From: Comamonas sp. | GTDB taxonomy: Bacteria > Pseudomonadota > Gammaproteobacteria > Burkholderiales > Burkholderiaceae_C | Assembly (NCBI GenBank): GCA_015478895.1 | Contig: JADMKK010000037.1 | Coordinates: forward strand, 29,512-88,403 | Reading direction: 5' to 3' | DNA length: 58,892 nucleotides | Shown: positions 25,573 to 33,129 of the stretch, one piece after another | Layout of the letters: each line of letters opens with the position of its first letter | Numbering within the stretch: the stretch's first letter is position 1 | Translations under genes and position numbers: made by a program | The notes under the pieces: model-generated | The model's input: the letters and a program-made list of their open reading frames with translations, nothing else | Database searches by the model: none | What the model was told of the DNA's origin: nothing

Positions 25573-26106
25573 GTGTTGAAGCTGGAACGTTGGACAACGC
25601 AGTATGTAGAGCTGGAAGACCGCATGCGCCTGAATGCGCTGTCCAGTCAGGGCGAGGTCATGGTGCTGTGGCTGACGCAGCGCCTGCTTATCCGTCTTGT
25701 GCCTTATTTTTGCCAGTGGCTAGAGGCGCAAAGCGACATCCCATCAGCGGTACAGTCCGTACATCACGGCTTTGCCCAGCAGGCGGCGCAACTGTCGTTG
25801 CAGCAAAGCACAGAACCGGAAGTGCAGGTGCCCACAGAGGCAGGCGGTGTGCAAGCTCCAGCCTTGCTGGTGTACGGGGTAGAAGTCTCCAAGATCGAAG
25901 GCCATATCACCCTGGGGTTTAAGGACGCGCAGGGCCAGGTGCATGCACAGCTGCCGCTGCCTGCGCAGGCACTGCGCCAGTGGCTGCAGGTTTTGCATTC
26001 GCAATACATTGCGGCACAGTGGCCCACGATGGGGTGGCCCGAGTGGCTGCTGGAGCATGCTGCGTTAACATCAGCAGCCCCCAGCGGCTCTGCGCTGCTG
26101 CACTGA
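25573..26106 (+). CDS. uncharacterised 177-residue protein of the SapC operon
   Basis: I do not recognise this protein. It is soluble, with an N-terminal helical half (LERWTTQYVELEDRMRLNALSSQG ... LWLTQRLLIRLVPYFCQWL) and a C-terminal beta-rich half (ALLVYGVEVSKIEGHITLGFKDAQG). GTG 25573 is the best start because AGGAGG sits five bases upstream; ATG 25558 would leave that site inside the gene. The gene follows sapC by 20 bp, so they are probably co-transcribed and linked to surface-layer biogenesis. Confidence 0.65.
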   Translation: MLKLERWTTQYVELEDRMRLNALSSQGEVMVLWLTQRLLIRLVPYFCQWLEAQSDIPSAVQSVHHGFAQQAAQLSLQQSTEPEVQVPTEAGGVQAPALLVYGVEVSKIEGHITLGFKDAQGQVHAQLPLPAQALRQWLQVLHSQYIAAQWPTMGWPEWLLEHAALTSAAPSGSALLH

Positions 26107-26115
26107 AAGATTTTT

Positions 26116-26370
26116 GTGAAAAACACTGCGATGCCCACGCCCCAACCGAATCAGGCGCCCACCCCAGACGCAGCCTCTGTGGCCGATGCATATGCTGCTG
26201 AAACCACCCAGTTTTTGCAGCAGGTGGCGGCAGAAAGCATAGGCTGGCTGCCGCTGGACAGCGGCACCTACCTGCATGCCGGGGCAGGCGTGGATGCGCC
26301 CGTGATTGAAGTCGTGGGCCTTGCCGACGCCAGCATGGCAGCAGACAACGTAGTACTGCTGTATTGGTAG
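26116..26370 (+). CDS. uncharacterised 84-residue small protein
   Basis: This small acidic protein (TQFLQQVAAESIGWLPLDSGTYLHAGAG ... ASMAADNVVLLYW) was not matched to any family. It starts 9 bp after the preceding gene at GTG 26116; ATG 26131 would shorten it by five residues. It is the last gene before a bidirectional terminator, and its location implies membership of the SapC operon. Confidence 0.5.
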   Translation: MKNTAMPTPQPNQAPTPDAASVADAYAAETTQFLQQVAAESIGWLPLDSGTYLHAGAGVDAPVIEVVGLADASMAADNVVLLYW

Positions 26371-26465
26371 AAAAGTGAAGTTGCTCTGACCAGCAGCACT
26401 TACCCCCACCCCGCCACTACCCCACCAATTGCCCAATCTAGGCTGGAATAATGCCAAAAACAAAT

Positions 26466-26494
26466 AAAAAAGCCGGTGTTGACACCGGCTTTTT
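26466..26494. terminator. bidirectional terminator
   Basis: The perfect stem AGCCGGTG / CACCGGCT with TTGA loop is flanked by A5 on the left and T5 on the right. It can terminate both the rightward SapC operon (ending 26370) and the leftward RTX gene (ending 26530). Confidence 0.9.
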
Positions 26495-26529
26495 GTTACC
26501 GCACTGAGTGCCTGTAAACGCTATTTTTA

Positions 26530-28212
26530 TCAATAGACAAAAACGTTAATCAAGTCTTGCGTTGTAAAGTCTTCAGTGCGCAGGCCTACAAACAGGGCGA
26601 CTGGTTTCAGCTCATCGGCCACCACATTATTGTCTGCACCGGAATCGTCCTTGAATTTGTACAAACCCATATCGCTGGCGCCCACATTGATCAGGAAATA
26701 ATGGTCATCGCCCTTGTCATACGAAGCATTATTGCCATAGGCATCAATTAATGCGGCTGCGCTGGAGCTGTCGGAAGCGGCTGCAGAGGCCCCTTGAATC
26801 ACAAAAAAGCCCTTGCCATAAGTATCAGGATTGGGGTTTTTGGAATCAACGTTACGCTGCAGATAAGCAGTGGCAGTGCTTGTCAGAATTTGCGAGAAGT
26901 TGTAATTGCTATAAGCAGTATTAACTCCGGCACCTTGAGTGGAGTAGGAAGTGGTACCGTTCAAATCAAAACTTCCAACCGCAAAAGTATCGTATTTGAT
27001 ATTGAAGCCGCGCACTTCCATGGCCATATTAAAGAGGCTGCCGCTGATGCTCCAGTTATCAATCTTGTCGGTGGATTGTGTGCTCTCTGTCAGATTAACA
27101 ATCAGACGATTGCTTTCAGAAAGCTCATAAGCATTGATTCTGTCCGCGCCTTCGCCCGCAACGATCAACGCGGTAGTAACCGCCTTGGCTGTAGAAGGGC
27201 CTCGGAAAGTAATGCTGTCATTACCTTCCCCTGCATCTGCTTGGTCACCGGAAGCAATATAAATTGTGTCATTTCCAGAGCCACCAAATACATAATCCAC
27301 AGTGTAGTCATCACTGGAAGAACCATTTTGAGCATAAATGGTGTCATTGCCTTCTTCGCCATAAATGGTGTCAGACCCATCTCCGCCATAAATTTGGTCA
27401 TTTCCTGTGCCACCATAAATGACGTCATTACCATCTTCACCATCAATCCAATCATCGCCACCGCGGCCATAAATTACATCGTGGTCACGGATATTACTTT
27501 CATCATAGTAAGATTTACCACCACCATAAATTCGATCTGCACCATCACCCCCATCGAGCACATCTGCACCGTAGCCGCCTTCGATATAGTCGTCTCCGCC
27601 ACCACCGTAAATAAGGTTGGTTGAGTGGTCAATAGTGTATACATAACGCCCAGGAATCCATTGGTTACCTAGGTAATAGCCATAAATATAATCGGAGGTT
27701 GCATATTTACCCCCGTAAAGCTTGTCGACTCCAAAGCCGCCTTCAATATAATCTGCACCACGACCGCCATCGATATTGTCGTCCCCTGAACCGCCCATCA
27801 GTACATCATTGCCGCCATTGCCTTTAACGATGTCATTGCCTGGGCCAGCATCGACATAATCATCACCATCGCCTAAAGTAATATTGTCATTGATGCCCTG
27901 GTAGTTCACCAGTTTGGATGCATCAAACATATTTTTGAAATAATTAGGGTCCAAATGCAAAGTGGAATTATCTAGCTGCAGTGAATCTAGGCCGCTATTT
28001 TTGAAGAATTGACGCACACCGTTCAAATCGATGCTGGGAATGGCGGATTGCACTACTTCCGCCAGCATTTGTGTGGTAATGCCATTTTGCTTTGCAGTGT
28101 TGTAAATCAGTGTCGGATTATTTTCGTTGGCCAAAACAAAACTAAGTACTTCTTCTGAAGAAATTCCAAGTTTTTGAAAATATACAAGCGTCAAATCAGA
28201 AATATATGCCAT
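26530..28212 (-). CDS. RTX calcium-binding protein, predicted type I secretion substrate
   Basis: This is a 560-residue, cysteine-free, acidic protein. After a helical N-terminal region (about 1-115) come many GGxGxDxUx nonapeptides in two blocks (about 120-200 and 225-345; for example GGSGDDNIDGGRGADYIEGG, DGADRIYGG, GGTGNDQIYGG), expected to fold as Ca2+-bound parallel beta-rolls outside the cell. The C-terminal 200 residues end in DFTTQDLINVFVY, a plausible T1SS signal; there is no N-terminal signal peptide. Its base composition is visibly AT-richer than that of the neighbours, suggesting transfer or special expression. It lies head-to-head with the T1SS operon starting at 28922. Confidence 0.9.
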   Translation of the reverse strand: MAYISDLTLVYFQKLGISSEEVLSFVLANENNPTLIYNTAKQNGITTQMLAEVVQSAIPSIDLNGVRQFFKNSGLDSLQLDNSTLHLDPNYFKNMFDASKLVNYQGINDNITLGDGDDYVDAGPGNDIVKGNGGNDVLMGGSGDDNIDGGRGADYIEGGFGVDKLYGGKYATSDYIYGYYLGNQWIPGRYVYTIDHSTNLIYGGGGDDYIEGGYGADVLDGGDGADRIYGGGKSYYDESNIRDHDVIYGRGGDDWIDGEDGNDVIYGGTGNDQIYGGDGSDTIYGEEGNDTIYAQNGSSSDDYTVDYVFGGSGNDTIYIASGDQADAGEGNDSITFRGPSTAKAVTTALIVAGEGADRINAYELSESNRLIVNLTESTQSTDKIDNWSISGSLFNMAMEVRGFNIKYDTFAVGSFDLNGTTSYSTQGAGVNTAYSNYNFSQILTSTATAYLQRNVDSKNPNPDTYGKGFFVIQGASAAASDSSSAAALIDAYGNNASYDKGDDHYFLINVGASDMGLYKFKDDSGADNNVVADELKPVALFVGLRTEDFTTQDLINVFVY

Positions 28213-28450
28213 TTTTTTATCTCAAAAGTTACCCGAAAGGGCGATAAACTTACCAGGCTGGCAAGTAGGGGAAAGACAGTTTTTAAATAATGAAGTTTTA
28301 AAAACTGAAAAGTAGTTGTGCATTATTTATTTTTTGGAAATTCTTGAGAAATTTTTTCTGCTTGTGCAGTACGAAAAAATAAATTTTATTGCAAAATCTA
28401 TAAAAATAAAAATCAGTCGCCTCGGGAATATACGTATTTTGCAGATTTGT

Positions 28451-28594
28451 TCGGCGTTGTTGCAAAATTGGTTGGAGGGTGAGGCTCATTTCTGTCAATC
28501 GATTCAATATGGCTGCCCGGATATGCCGCTCAGTATCTTGGCGCTTAAAGGTGTAAGTCATCACTCGCACATCCAATCTTTTGATGCATTTCAT
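28451..28594 (-). pseudogene. possible C-terminal remnant of an IS5-like transposase
   Basis: The minus-strand reading contains MTYTFKRQDTERHIRAAILNRLTEM, similar in style to the RHIQAAILNRM tail found in some IS5-family transposases. No catalytic DDE residues, upstream transposase or inverted terminal repeats are visible. Identification is by memory of the pattern and is weak. Confidence 0.28.
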
Positions 28595-28866
28595 CCTGGT
28601 TTACACCAGCCTTTGCCGGTGCTTGCTACGTCGGCGTTTTGGTTATTTCGTTCCTGCCGCCTGCGCAGCGTGTCGACACATCTGGCTCTGAGCATATAAA
28701 GCCACGCAGTTGCAACACCACTGCTGCCTGATCGCCAGGCCAAACAGGTTGTGAGCATCAAACAAAACTGGCTGCATCTGAGAGCTTTGGGCGATGCCCG
28801 CGTTTGCCGCAGCCCACAGAACTTCGGGTTGTGTGTCCACGCCTTTTGAGGGTTAAGCCTTGTCAT
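28591..28866 (-). CDS. doubtful 91-residue reading frame with a good ribosome site
   Basis: The minus-strand ATG at 28866 is preceded by AGGAG at ideal spacing, but the peptide (many Cys, Arg and Trp) does not look like a conserved protein. An overlapping frame (28643-28840; DTQPEVLWAAANAGIAQSS ...) looks more protein-like. Either a frameshifted remnant or a chance frame is possible. The ribosome site overlaps the palindrome at 28872-28896. Confidence 0.2.
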   Translation of the reverse strand: MTRLNPQKAWTHNPKFCGLRQTRASPKALRCSQFCLMLTTCLAWRSGSSGVATAWLYMLRARCVDTLRRRQERNNQNADVASTGKGWCKPG

Positions 28867-28871
28867 TTTTT

Positions 28872-28896
28872 CTCCTATATGAATTTCATATAAGAG
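28872..28896. promoter_or_regulatory. 25-bp near-perfect palindrome (candidate operator)
   Basis: Arms CTCCTATATGAA and TTCATATAAGAG are separated by one base; 11 of 12 positions pair. It ends 25 bp before the ATG of the TnpB-like/T1SS operon. No homologous palindrome was noticed elsewhere in the window. A dimeric regulator binding site is the simplest reading. Confidence 0.55.
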
Positions 28897-28921
28897 GTTG
28901 CGGTACACTGCTCGCCACGAT

Positions 28922-29530
28922 ATGACAATAGCTATACGAATCCCTTTGCAGGTGACACCGGAGCAAGCGCTGCGTCTGCAGCATTTGCAGCGAGGTTTTG
29001 CCCAGTTGTGTAATGCGTTGGCTCCGCTGGTGCAGTCGACCCGGGTCTGGAATCGGGTGGCTTTGCACCATCTGGCGTATCGCACATTGCGTGAGCAGTT
29101 TCCTGAGATGGGGTCTCAGATGGTATGTAACGCAATTTATTCAGTATCGCGTACTTGCCGCGCGGTATTTCAAGACCTGCGCAGCCCTTTTCACCTGGAC
29201 AAGTTAAATGACAGGCCTTTGCCGCTGATGCGTTTTGCAGACAGCTGCCCTGTGTATTTCGACCGCCATACGCTCAGTCTCAAGGATGGGGTGTTGTCGA
29301 TGTTTACGTTGGATGGCCGGATGCGCTTTCAACTCACCCTGGCCAGTGAGGTGGAGTTGCGTTTCCAGACGCAAAAGTTGCGTGAAGTGGTGTTGTCAAG
29401 GCAGGCAGAGGGCATGTTTGTGCTGTCTTTTTTGCTGGTAGATCCAGCTGCTGCTGTGGCTGAGGGGGCATCGGAGCTATCAGAACCTGGTGTGCTTCCC
29501 GATTATGTGATGGTGGATGAGGTTCTATGA
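28922..29530 (+). CDS. TnpB N-terminus-like protein without a nuclease domain
   Basis: This 202-residue soluble protein aligns in pattern with the N-terminal region of IS605-type TnpB proteins: PLQVTPEQALRLQHLQRGFAQLCNAL (cf. PTxEQ...L...AACNAI), VALHHLAYRTLREQFPEMGSQMVCNAIYSV, then PVYFDRHTLSLKDGVLSMFTLDGRMRF (cf. VPYDxRxLSwK...SLWTLxGRxRxP). The RuvC catalytic half and zinc finger are absent. Its stop overlaps the T1SS permease/ATPase start (ATGA at 29527), so the two are translationally coupled. The role is unknown; a repressor or nucleic-acid-binding function taken over from a transposon protein is inference. ATG 28922 was chosen; TTG 28898 has no usable spacing. No guide-RNA-like element follows. 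Confidence 0.55.
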   Translation: MTIAIRIPLQVTPEQALRLQHLQRGFAQLCNALAPLVQSTRVWNRVALHHLAYRTLREQFPEMGSQMVCNAIYSVSRTCRAVFQDLRSPFHLDKLNDRPLPLMRFADSCPVYFDRHTLSLKDGVLSMFTLDGRMRFQLTLASEVELRFQTQKLREVVLSRQAEGMFVLSFLLVDPAAAVAEGASELSEPGVLPDYVMVDEVL

Positions 29531-31287
29531 GTTCTAGTAAAGAAGTACGTTCTGAGCTGCATGAGGCAGTGGCGCAGCTCAGACCATTTTTTGTGCGCAG
29601 TGCTTGGTTCAGCGTAGTGACTAGCTTGCTGGTGTTGGCACCTTCAGGTTATATGCTGGAGGTGTATGAAAGGGTGGTAAACAGCCGCAGCCACGCGACG
29701 CTGTTTTGGTTGACCGTGATTGTGCTGTGTGCCTATGCACTGATGGAAGTGCTGGAGTGGGCGCGTGCCCAAGTGCTGCATACCGCGGCAGACAGGCTGG
29801 ATGCCAGATTGCATGAGCGGGTATTCAAAGCGATGTTTGAAGCGAATGTGCGACGCATTCCGGGGGGGGCGCAGCAGTCCATGTCAGACCTGCGGCAAGT
29901 GTGCAGTTTTCTTTACTCTCCGGCTTTGCTGGCCATCATGGAAGCGCCAATTGCGCTGGTGATGATGGTGCTGCTGTTCATGATTAGCCCTGTTCTAGGC
30001 TGGACGGCCATTGCATTTGGTGTGCTGCAGACGGGGGTGACCTGGCTCAATGAGCGCTATACCAAGCAGCCTTTGATGGAAGCCAATAAAACCGCGATGG
30101 TTGCACAGCAGTATGCAGACAATGCGCTGCGCAATACCGAGGTGATTGAGTCTATGGGAATGCTGCGCAATTTGCAGCTTCGCTGGATGAAGAAGCAGCA
30201 AGCCTTTTTGGGCCTGCAGGCGCAGGCCTCGGATGCTGCCGGTGGTTTTCATGCGTTGAGCAAGTTTTTGCAGACGGTGCTGAGTTCTGCCTTGCTAGGG
30301 CTGGCGTGCTGGCTGTTGCTGCACAACACGCTTAACGGGGGTGCAGGCATGATGATCATTGCTTCCATCTTGGGGGGGCGCATGCTGGCTCCGCTAGTGC
30401 AGGTGGTTTCGCAATGGAAGGTGGTAATCAATGTGCGCGATGCTTGGATGCGCTTGAATGCCCTTTTGGTGGCGGTACCTGCCCATGAGGTCAATATGGC
30501 CTTGCCGGCACCCGAGGGGCATATCCAGGTCGAGCAATTGGTGGCAGGGGCCCCCGGCGTGGCTGGCCATGCGATTCTCCGTAGTGTGTCTTTTGCACTG
30601 CAGCCCGGCGATGTGCTGGCTGTGGTGGGTCCTTCTGCTTCCGGCAAAACGACATTGGCTCGGTTATTGGTAGGACTGTGGCCAACTCTGTCCGGCAAGG
30701 TGCGCTTGGATGGCGCAGACATTAATACCTGGAACAAGGCAGAGCTCGGTCCTTATGTTGGTTATCTACCTCAAGGGGTGGAGCTGTTCGAGGGCTCCGT
30801 GGCCGAGAACATCGCGCGTTTCGGATTGGTGGACATGGGCAAGGTGAAAGCCGCAGCACATAGTGTGGGTGTGCATGAGTTGATCATGAGCTGGCCTCAG
30901 GGCTATGACACTGCCGTGGGCCCTGGCGGGGCCAGTCTGTCCGGCGGGCAGCGCCAGCGTATTGCACTGGCACGCGCTTTCTATGGTGAGCCGGTCTATA
31001 TCGTGCTGGATGAACCAAACTCCAGTCTGGACGATGCGGGTGAGCAAGCGCTGGCACAGGCGCTGGCACAGGCCAGCGCGCGTGGCGCAACGGTGGTGGT
31101 GGTGACCCATCGCACCAGCATTTTGAAGGTGGTGAGCAAGATGCTGGTGCTCAAGGACGGGCAGCAACAGGCTTTTGGACCGCGCGACAGTGTGCTGGCC
31201 ACGCTGCAGCAGCAGGCTCAGCAGCAGCAGCAGCGCGTGGCAGCAGTGCCAGCCGTTGCCGGGGCACCTAATGTGTTGCAGGGATGA
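29527..31287 (+). CDS. type I secretion system permease/ATPase, first of two
   Basis: This 586-residue ABC protein of the PrtD/RsaD type has no N-terminal C39-like domain. About six membrane helices span roughly 25-300. The ATPase has Walker A GPSASGKTT (about 367-375), LSGGQRQRIALARAF (about 470), Walker B YIVLDEPNSSLD (about 490) and switch His in VVTHRTS, so it looks competent. The Gln-rich C-terminus (QQQAQQQQQ) is unusual. It energises transport of unfolded substrates straight across both membranes together with the HlyD and TolC proteins downstream. It is coupled to the TnpB-like gene upstream and to a second ABC gene downstream. Confidence 0.93.
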   Translation: MSSSKEVRSELHEAVAQLRPFFVRSAWFSVVTSLLVLAPSGYMLEVYERVVNSRSHATLFWLTVIVLCAYALMEVLEWARAQVLHTAADRLDARLHERVFKAMFEANVRRIPGGAQQSMSDLRQVCSFLYSPALLAIMEAPIALVMMVLLFMISPVLGWTAIAFGVLQTGVTWLNERYTKQPLMEANKTAMVAQQYADNALRNTEVIESMGMLRNLQLRWMKKQQAFLGLQAQASDAAGGFHALSKFLQTVLSSALLGLACWLLLHNTLNGGAGMMIIASILGGRMLAPLVQVVSQWKVVINVRDAWMRLNALLVAVPAHEVNMALPAPEGHIQVEQLVAGAPGVAGHAILRSVSFALQPGDVLAVVGPSASGKTTLARLLVGLWPTLSGKVRLDGADINTWNKAELGPYVGYLPQGVELFEGSVAENIARFGLVDMGKVKAAAHSVGVHELIMSWPQGYDTAVGPGGASLSGGQRQRIALARAFYGEPVYIVLDEPNSSLDDAGEQALAQALAQASARGATVVVVTHRTSILKVVSKMLVLKDGQQQAFGPRDSVLATLQQQAQQQQQRVAAVPAVAGAPNVLQG

Positions 31288-33087
31288 GTGATGAGGGTGC
31301 CAAGACAGCCTGCTTCTTCGAATCAGAAGCCTTGGTCTTTGCAGCGAGATAAACAAAAAATGATGAAAACTACGGGTTTTTTTGCACGCAGCGAGCTCAC
31401 GCGTGCGTTGAGTGCGTTTCGGCGTGAATTCATGGTCGTGGCGGTTTTCAGTGCTGTGGCCAATGTGTTGCTACTTGCTCCCACGCTGTACATGTTGCAG
31501 GTGTTTGATCGGGTAATGGTGAGCCAAAGCGAGTTGACGCTGCTAGTAATGTCGCTGATCACTCTGTTTTTCTATGTGATAGGTGCGTTTTCCGAGTGGA
31601 TGCGCTCACGGGTGCTGGTGCGCGCTGGCATGCGTATGGATGGCATGCTTAGCACCCGCGTATTCAATGCGAGTTTTGAGAGTAATCTGCGTCTGCTTGG
31701 TACGCATTCCAGCAAAGCCTTCAATGATCTGATTCAAGTACGTCAGTTTTTGACCGGGAACGGCGTGTTTGCGCTGTTCGATGCGCCTTGGGCCCCCGTG
31801 TATCTTGCGGTCGTATTTTTTCTGCACCCCTTGCTTGGATTTCTAGCCATTCTTTTTGCGCTGCTTCAGGTGGCGCTGGTGTGGTTTGGACATAGCAAGA
31901 CAGTAGCGCCCGCAGAACGGGCCCAACAGGCTGTCAGCCAAGAGCAACAGTATCTGCAGAGCAAGCTGCGCAACGTTGAAGTTATGGAGCCTATGGGCAT
32001 GGTTCCAAATCTGTTGACGCGCTGGAAGCAGGAACATGCGCGGACTTTGCAGGCGCAGGGCGTATCGCAAGATGTATCACACCGTATCACTGCATACAGC
32101 AAATTTTTGCGCTATTCGCAGCAGTCGCTGGCATTGGGCGCTGGCGCCTTGCTGGTAATCGACGGTCAGCTGTCTCCGGGGGCCATGATTGCTGCCAACA
32201 TACTCATGACGCGTACTTTGGCACCTATCGATTTGTTGGCCCAAACTTGGCGCGGGATGATTACTGCACGCTCTGCCTTCCGTCGTCTGGAGGTGTTGCT
32301 GGAGCAAAACCCTGAGCGCGATCCAGCCCTGCAACGAGTCGCTCCGCAAGGGGTGCTGCGTCTGGCGAATGTCGTCGCTGGCGCTGCTGGACGCAACGAG
32401 CCCATTCTGAAAAATGTGAGCCTGCAGCTACAACCAGGAACTGTGACTGTTGTGCTCGGACCCTCGGGATCGGGAAAGTCCACTTTAGCGCGCTGCATGA
32501 TGGGCATCTGGCCACAGTACAGCGGCGAAGTGCTATTGGACGAGCGTCCGATTTTCGGCTGGAGTCGCCATGAGTTGGGCCCATACCTCGGCTATCTGCC
32601 CCAGGATATCGAGATGTTCGAGGGCACGATTGCTGAGAACATTGCGCGCTTTGGAGAGATTGATTCCAAAAAGGTTATTGCTGCGGCAACCGATGCCGGC
32701 CTGCATGACATGATCCTGCGTTTCCCCAAAGGCTATGACACGCAGATGGGAGAAGCCGGTCACATGCTCTCTGGCGGCCAGCGCCAGCGCATAGGGCTGG
32801 CACGTGCGCTGTATGGCCGGCCTTGCTTGGTAGTGCTGGATGAGCCCAACGCTAATTTGGACGATGTAGGCGAGGCTGCGCTGGTGCGTGCCGTGCAGAT
32901 TCTTAAGGATAAGGGAAGCACCGTGGTGCTGGTGACGCACCGCTCCGGGATCGTGGCCGCGGCAGATCAGTTGCTGGTCATGAAGGACGGCGTTCTGCAT
33001 CGGCAGGGCCCGCGTGACGAAGTGCTGGCAGCCCTGCGCGGTGCTGCTTCGCAGCCTGGCCTGACACCACCACAAGCGGTGGCCTGA
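31288..33087 (+). CDS. type I secretion system permease/ATPase, second of two
   Basis: This 599-residue PrtD-like ABC protein is paralogous to its upstream neighbour. The membrane domain contains LTRALSAFRREFMVVAVFSAVANVLLLAPTLYMLQVFDRVM, typical of this family. The ATPase has Walker A GPSGSGKST (about 390), LSGGQRQRIGLARAL (about 493), Walker B LVVLDEPNANLD (about 515) and LVTHRS. GTG 31288 begins right after the previous stop; ATG 31291, 31360 or 31363 are alternatives, and MKTTGFFARSEL at 31363 best fits the usual family start. With the first ABC protein it may form a heterodimer or serve a different substrate. Confidence 0.93.
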   Translation: MMRVPRQPASSNQKPWSLQRDKQKMMKTTGFFARSELTRALSAFRREFMVVAVFSAVANVLLLAPTLYMLQVFDRVMVSQSELTLLVMSLITLFFYVIGAFSEWMRSRVLVRAGMRMDGMLSTRVFNASFESNLRLLGTHSSKAFNDLIQVRQFLTGNGVFALFDAPWAPVYLAVVFFLHPLLGFLAILFALLQVALVWFGHSKTVAPAERAQQAVSQEQQYLQSKLRNVEVMEPMGMVPNLLTRWKQEHARTLQAQGVSQDVSHRITAYSKFLRYSQQSLALGAGALLVIDGQLSPGAMIAANILMTRTLAPIDLLAQTWRGMITARSAFRRLEVLLEQNPERDPALQRVAPQGVLRLANVVAGAAGRNEPILKNVSLQLQPGTVTVVLGPSGSGKSTLARCMMGIWPQYSGEVLLDERPIFGWSRHELGPYLGYLPQDIEMFEGTIAENIARFGEIDSKKVIAAATDAGLHDMILRFPKGYDTQMGEAGHMLSGGQRQRIGLARALYGRPCLVVLDEPNANLDDVGEAALVRAVQILKDKGSTVVLVTHRSGIVAAADQLLVMKDGVLHRQGPRDEVLAALRGAASQPGLTPPQAVA

Positions 33088-33129
33088 ACGTATTGAACAG
33101 AGTTATTTCTCTTTTTTAGAAGCATTGCG

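Larger units (their letters stand above)
28213..28921. other. AT-rich divergent region between RTX gene and T1SS operon
   Basis: About 700 bp lie between divergent genes. From left to right they contain an AT-rich leader for the RTX gene (28213-28450), a possible transposase remnant on the minus strand (28451-28594), a doubtful small minus-strand reading frame (28591-28866) and a 25-bp palindrome (28872-28896). The base composition changes sharply near 28440. Confidence 0.5.

Noticed and set aside
28922..29530. The TnpB-like gene as an intact IS605/IS1341 element
   Set aside because: The RuvC motifs, zinc finger, TnpA partner and transposon ends are all absent, and the gene overlaps the T1SS ABC gene.
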